From Planctomycetaceae bacterium (GTDB taxonomy: Bacteria; Planctomycetota; Planctomycetia; Pirellulales; Thermoguttaceae), in the NCBI GenBank assembly GCA_031282385.1, contig JAITDV010000240.1, forward strand, positions 1 to 9,075: DNA of 9,075 bases, given 5' to 3'. The notes below the pieces were generated by a model. That model worked only from the letters and a program-made list of their open reading frames with translations. It searched no databases and was not told where the DNA came from. Each line of letters begins with the position of its first letter. Position 1 is the first letter of the stretch. The position numbers and the translations under genes were made by a program. This document shows, piece after piece, positions 5,993 to 9,075 of the stretch.

Positions 5993-6103
5993 AATATAAT
6001 TTTTTTGACTGCAAAAAACCAAAAAAACTGCGCAAAATCACTGCAAACATTTACCGCTGTAAATTGGTAAAGCCGTATCTTGAATATTGCGTAGATTTTT
6101 CGT

Positions 6104-6119
6104 AACGATAATAATCGTT
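6104..6119. repeat. Short perfect inverted repeat upstream of the DUF1559 gene
   Basis: AACGAT (6104-6109) and ATCGTT (6114-6119) flank an AATA loop, about 130 nt before the DUF1559 start in a 269-nt spacer. It could be an operator or a weak hairpin. No convincing promoter boxes were found around it, and the rest of the spacer (5993-6247) is AT-rich without recognisable genes. Confidence 0.3.
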
Positions 6120-6247
6120 AACAACCGCCGTGAATAACTGTCATTTTTTTGAATTATGAAAATTGACGTCACGTTGATTTTCCGGCGGAATTATGTTTTT
6201 TGCGAATCTTAATTGTTAAGTTAAATTAATTTTCGTTACGTTAAAGT

Positions 6248-7531
6248 TTACTTGATGGCATCCAGACTTGCGCATTCTGCAAGCACAAGCAACACGAAAC
6301 CAGTTACTAAATGCGGATCGTTTTCCATCCATAGCGGCGATTTTTCGTTGATCCATGAACCGTCTGCATTCTGATAAGACAACAATTGATCAATCAATTC
6401 AACCCGCCAATCATGTTTTTTACCGCTCGGTTCAACAATCACCTTGTCTCCAATTACACTCAATGCTTTTGCCATCGTGTGATAATAGTAGAACAAACCG
6501 CGTTGATCCATGCCAGGATTTTCAACTACGCTGTAGTTTTTCGTAATCCATTCGTAAGCGGCTTTTACTCTCTTGTCTTCTTTGGTCAAGCCGGCATAAA
6601 TCATACTTTTCAAACCTGCATAAGTCATTGACCCATAACTCCGCAAACCGCCGTTTGCAGTTGTTCCTGCGGAGCTGCTTCCAGTTGTGGATGTGTAAAT
6701 AAATCCGCCGTCGGGATTCTTTGACGCAAACGTCAATTTGTTATGTTCCGACTCGAGATTCTGATTTCTTGATACAAAAATTAACGCCTTTTGAATTGCC
6801 GGATCATCTGAGTTTTTGCCTGTTGCTTTAAGAGCGTCGAGAAAAAATTGCGTATTGGACAAGTCGGGGCGTGTATTGCCGCCGTAACCAAGACCGCCAT
6901 ATCGCGGATCATCTTTGTTGACATTATGGCTTTCCGCGTATTGTTGCCCGATCAACGCCTTTTGAGCATTCGCCAACAACACATCATACGGCGCTTTCGT
7001 ATTACCTTCAGCCTTGAACAATTTATTTGCGGCGGCAAAAGCAAGAGTTGCGACGCTGGTTTCGTAGTTTTGAAAATGTGGACTTGTGTAAATGCCGCCG
7101 TCTTTATTGATTGACGCTTCAAGAAATGTCAACCCTTTTTTGATCATCGGATCATCAACCTTAACGCCGTTGTTAAGTAAACCCGCAACAATCACGGCAG
7201 TAGGACCAATTCCACTGCGAGGCGAAGCTGCCCAAGAACCTTTTTCGGATTGTGTACTGCGCAAAAATGCAATTGCTTTTTCGGTTGCGTTTTTGAGTTT
7301 ACTTTTCCGCTCGTCCGCCGAAAGCGGCACAACTTTCGCCGGAGCAGGAATCGGTTTAGCATCCAACTCGCCAAAACCGCCGCGTCCGCCGTGACCTTCG
7401 CCGCGTTCCACGCGGCGATCAGGTTGACCGGACGGTCGCGTTTCATCTGCTATCAATTCTTGCAAATTAATTGCAAAAACTACAACAAAAAACACCGCTA
7501 CAAACAATTTGAAAATATTTACACGTTTCAT
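6248..7531 (-). CDS. Secreted prenyltransferase/squalene-oxidase-repeat protein
   Basis: The 427-residue protein begins with a signal peptide (MKRVNIFKLF basic region, then VAVFFVVVFAINL), followed by a Gly/Arg/Pro-rich linker to about residue 60. The rest consists of repeats like those of the alpha/alpha toroid of terpene cyclases and prenyltransferases: AIAFLRSTQSEKGSW (86-100), KGLTFLEASINKDGGIY (132-148), KALIFVSRNQN (248-258) and LLSYQNADGSW (383-393). The DxDD acid motif of squalene-hopene cyclases is not visible, and the protein is shorter than those enzymes and exported. Cyclase activity is therefore unlikely; it is probably a non-enzymatic or unknown-substrate toroid. The start at 7531 is preferred because GGAG lies 9 nt upstream; a start at 7546 would add five residues but has no such site. 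It is probably its own transcription unit. Confidence 0.85.
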   Translation of the reverse strand: MKRVNIFKLFVAVFFVVVFAINLQELIADETRPSGQPDRRVERGEGHGGRGGFGELDAKPIPAPAKVVPLSADERKSKLKNATEKAIAFLRSTQSEKGSWAASPRSGIGPTAVIVAGLLNNGVKVDDPMIKKGLTFLEASINKDGGIYTSPHFQNYETSVATLAFAAANKLFKAEGNTKAPYDVLLANAQKALIGQQYAESHNVNKDDPRYGGLGYGGNTRPDLSNTQFFLDALKATGKNSDDPAIQKALIFVSRNQNLESEHNKLTFASKNPDGGFIYTSTTGSSSAGTTANGGLRSYGSMTYAGLKSMIYAGLTKEDKRVKAAYEWITKNYSVVENPGMDQRGLFYYYHTMAKALSVIGDKVIVEPSGKKHDWRVELIDQLLSYQNADGSWINEKSPLWMENDPHLVTGFVLLVLAECASLDAIK

Positions 7532-7540
7532 ATTTTTAAT

Positions 7541-7544
7541 CTCC
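7541..7544 (-). promoter_or_regulatory. Shine-Dalgarno site choosing the ATG at 7531
   Basis: GGAG on the minus strand is followed by 9 nt and the ATG at 7531. The site overlaps the alternative upstream ATG (7546), which itself has only an AT-rich stretch before it. Confidence 0.6.
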
Positions 7545-7546
7545 AT

Positions 7547-7937
7547 AAAAATTTTTTGAATTTAAACAGCCGCACTTTAATTTTGGCTAACACACGCATG
7601 CGTACTTATTCGGAATCGGAATCAGATTCAATATCTTTGTGTTACCGAATTCTATTGTGTGTTTAATATAAATGCGTTCTGTATAACTTTGAGTAATAAC
7701 TTGCGTCACTAAATTCAATTACACAAGTTGCCCGCTGTCAGAATTGCCGAATCAAAAAAACATTACTTGATCGCAAAAAACAATCTGACATAATTTTTGT
7801 ACGAAAAAAACATTTCTCCGCACAAAATCATTGCCAACATATTACATAGATTTACACAAACTTATAAGATAATTCTAAAGATTACTTACAAATCAGCGAA
7901 TCATAATAAATTTTTAGAAACATTCATTAACTAAGAA
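7547..7937. other. AT-rich spacer without genes, with short palindromes
   Basis: No coding frame is supported on either strand. On the minus strand it is the upstream region of the toroid-protein gene. It holds the perfect palindrome ACGCATGCGT (7594-7603) about 65 nt before that start. AACACAC (7589-7595) is complementary to GTGTGTT (7657-7663), and the repeat CGGAATCGGAATC with the small palindrome GAATCAGATTC lies between them. A possible promoter, GTGACG and TATACA 18 nt apart, lies near 7685-7715 but is weak. The segment at 7816-7845 resembles 6028-6054 in the next spacer. No clear terminator follows the gene ending at 7938. Confidence 0.45.
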
Positions 7938-8816
7938 TCAATTTCGTAACACGACAGTTTCTGCAACCAAAATAGAGGTTACGCAAATATTATTAGTAAG
8001 CGGAATTTTGAAAGAAAAATTCGTAATTTGAATTTCCGGCGCGGTTACAGATTTAATATTTTTCGCAAGCAATTGGGCAAAAGATTTTAAGTCATATAAA
8101 CGAGACGGCGTTGAAATTATATCGTTGCAACCAATCGCCCCAAACAAAAAACCGCCAAACAAATTTGAATTTGTGTTACGCCGCAACAATTGCCTGATAA
8201 AACGAACAAGCTCAATATTATTAGGAATAGCAACTCGCAACATCACTTCTCGAATCGTCGGAACGTAAATTTTCTTCTCCGGCAAATAATAACCGCGTAA
8301 AAATTCAATTGCCCGCAAAGCGTTGTTCGATGCGGTTTTTAATGCCAATGATACTTTTTTGTTTTGTTTTTCAGGCGGACAATCAGAATTGATTTTATGC
8401 AGCGCGTTTACAAAAAATACAGTGTCAATTTGTTCGTTTGCGGGTCGCAAGGAATCACGTTGAACGATGGAGGGATCAGACAATTTTTTCAAACCGGTTT
8501 CAACTAACTTTTGAGATTGCAGTCTAATTCGGTTTTTTGTCTCCGGCGAAACAGAAAGATTATTTTCAATTGAAAGTAAATATTGTTTTGAACGATCAAG
8601 CAATTGTTTCCGCAATTCAGGTTGTTGAACAATATCGTTGTTAGTTTTGACGTTGGTGTTTTGAATATTTGCATTTTGAATAAATTTACCTGTATCCTCA
8701 AATGCTTGCAAATTACCTACGAAAACAAACGCCGAATAAACCGACAACATCAGAACTGCCCCAAAAAAGAGCGTTCTAACGTAAATACCCGATTTTCGTA
8801 CAAAAATTGCTTTCAT
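7938..8816 (-). CDS. Unknown exported protein
   Basis: I do not recognise the family. The 292-residue product starts MKAIFVRKSGIYVR, followed by a hydrophobic stretch (about 15-34, TLFFGAVLMLSVYSAFVFVG) that is a signal peptide or membrane anchor. After an Asn-rich linker (about 40-60) comes a helical, Lys/Arg/Leu-rich region (about 62-110), then a mixed domain with NALRAIEFLRGYYLPEKKIYVPTIREV and LFGGFLFGAIGCN segments. Three cysteines occur in the mature part. The ATG at 8816 is preferred over a GTG at 8840, because it places the start 129 nt from the TATACT box, the same distance as at rfbB without its insertion. No Shine-Dalgarno sequence is present. Module copy 3 gives it the best promoter in the window, so it is probably well expressed. 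Confidence 0.75.
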   Translation of the reverse strand: MKAIFVRKSGIYVRTLFFGAVLMLSVYSAFVFVGNLQAFEDTGKFIQNANIQNTNVKTNNDIVQQPELRKQLLDRSKQYLLSIENNLSVSPETKNRIRLQSQKLVETGLKKLSDPSIVQRDSLRPANEQIDTVFFVNALHKINSDCPPEKQNKKVSLALKTASNNALRAIEFLRGYYLPEKKIYVPTIREVMLRVAIPNNIELVRFIRQLLRRNTNSNLFGGFLFGAIGCNDIISTPSRLYDLKSFAQLLAKNIKSVTAPEIQITNFSFKIPLTNNICVTSILVAETVVLRN

Positions 8817-8851
8817 AAAAAACAAAAAGAAGGTTAACACACAACATCAAA

Positions 8852-8950
8852 CTGTTCACACTTTACATTTCGTTTGTCTCCGCCTGCTTACTTATTGGAA
8901 AGCGGGCTTTTGCGCTCCTGAATCTCATGATTTACGAGGCGGGCAGTATA
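8852..8950 (-). promoter_or_regulatory. Promoter-leader module copy 3, upstream of the unknown exported protein
   Basis: This 99-nt copy runs on the minus strand from TATACT (8950-8945) to GAACAG (8857-8852). It matches copy 1 at 74 of 99 positions by hand count, with the last 14 nt identical in all three copies. The centre can fold as GCC-c-GCTT pairing with AAGC-a-GGC around a 9-10-nt loop, at the same place as the unrelated hairpins of copies 1 and 2. The leader would be about 122 nt. A 21-codon frame (ATG AGA TTC AGG) also runs through it, but in a different register from copies 1 and 2, which argues against a conserved leader peptide. Confidence 0.72.
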
Positions 8951-8972
8951 TCACGTCAAAAACTCTTGTCAA
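8945..8972 (-). promoter_or_regulatory. Sigma70-type promoter of module copy 3
   Basis: TTGACA (8972-8967) is a perfect -35 box, followed after 16 nt by TATACT (8950-8945). Transcription would begin near 8938. This is the only module copy with a consensus -35 box, and it supports reading the TATACT at the head of the other copies as a -10 element. Nothing else recognisable lies between 8973 and the window end. Confidence 0.75.
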
Positions 8973-9075
8973 TAGGGATAAAAAAATCATTGCTCTCAAA
9001 TGCAATATCCGCGTGAAACGACGCCTTAAAACAAATTATTATTTACGTAATTATTCAGTCGTATTTTTAACCACC

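Noticed and set aside
7250..7666. 138-codon plus-strand open frame
   Set aside because: It runs antisense to the signal peptide and linker of the toroid-protein gene and into its upstream spacer, with no ribosome site or known motif.
8817..8840. GTG start at 8840 for the unknown exported protein
   Set aside because: It would add MLTFFLFF before a good signal peptide start; the ATG at 8816 fits the module spacing and typical signal peptide architecture better.

Overview
The window looks like chromosome from a low-GC member of the Planctomycetota. The clearest sign is a prepilin-like DUF1559 gene, with its G-F-T-L-V-E-L-L methylation motif and a C-terminal H-X9-DG motif. Paralogues of this family are very numerous in planctomycetes. 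The secreted alpha/alpha-toroid protein and the long gene-poor spacers fit this. I infer the phylum only; nothing here fixes the genus or habitat.

All recognisable genes lie on the minus strand. From right to left they are: an unknown secreted protein (8816-7938); a secreted prenyltransferase/squalene-oxidase-repeat protein (7531-6248); a DUF1559 pseudopilin-like gene broken by an in-frame TAA (5978-4821); an ABC ATPase and a duplicated-FtsX permease joined by a 4-nt ATGA overlap (4477-528); and the 5' end of a dTDP-glucose 4,6-dehydratase gene, rfbB/rmlB (179 to the window edge). The ATPase and permease should form one MacB/LolCDE-type complex. The other genes are separated by spacers of 270-400 nt and are probably transcribed separately.

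The most interesting content is between the genes. A module of about 99 nt occurs three times: on the minus strand before the unknown secreted gene (8950-8852), on the minus strand before rfbB (444-216), and on the plus strand between the DUF1559 gene and the ABC operon (4569-4668). Each copy begins with a TATACT -10 box and ends with the same 14 nt, TAAAGTGTGAACAG. The middle is more variable but can form a hairpin in each copy. Once an insertion in the rfbB copy is removed, the distance from the -10 box to the next ATG is 129-130 nt in all three. None of the three ATGs has a visible Shine-Dalgarno sequence, whereas most genes without the module have one. This looks like a dispersed promoter-plus-leader unit or structured RNA that I do not recognise.

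The rfbB copy has been invaded by a 127-bp MITE-like element. It has 18-bp terminal inverted repeats, a 21-bp internal GC-rich hairpin and a 3-bp ACA target duplication. The other two module copies serve as uninterrupted empty sites. The plus-strand copy has no normal gene behind it. It shares a palindromic region with the probable promoter of the divergent ABC operon and runs into a strong hairpin, so it may encode a small RNA.
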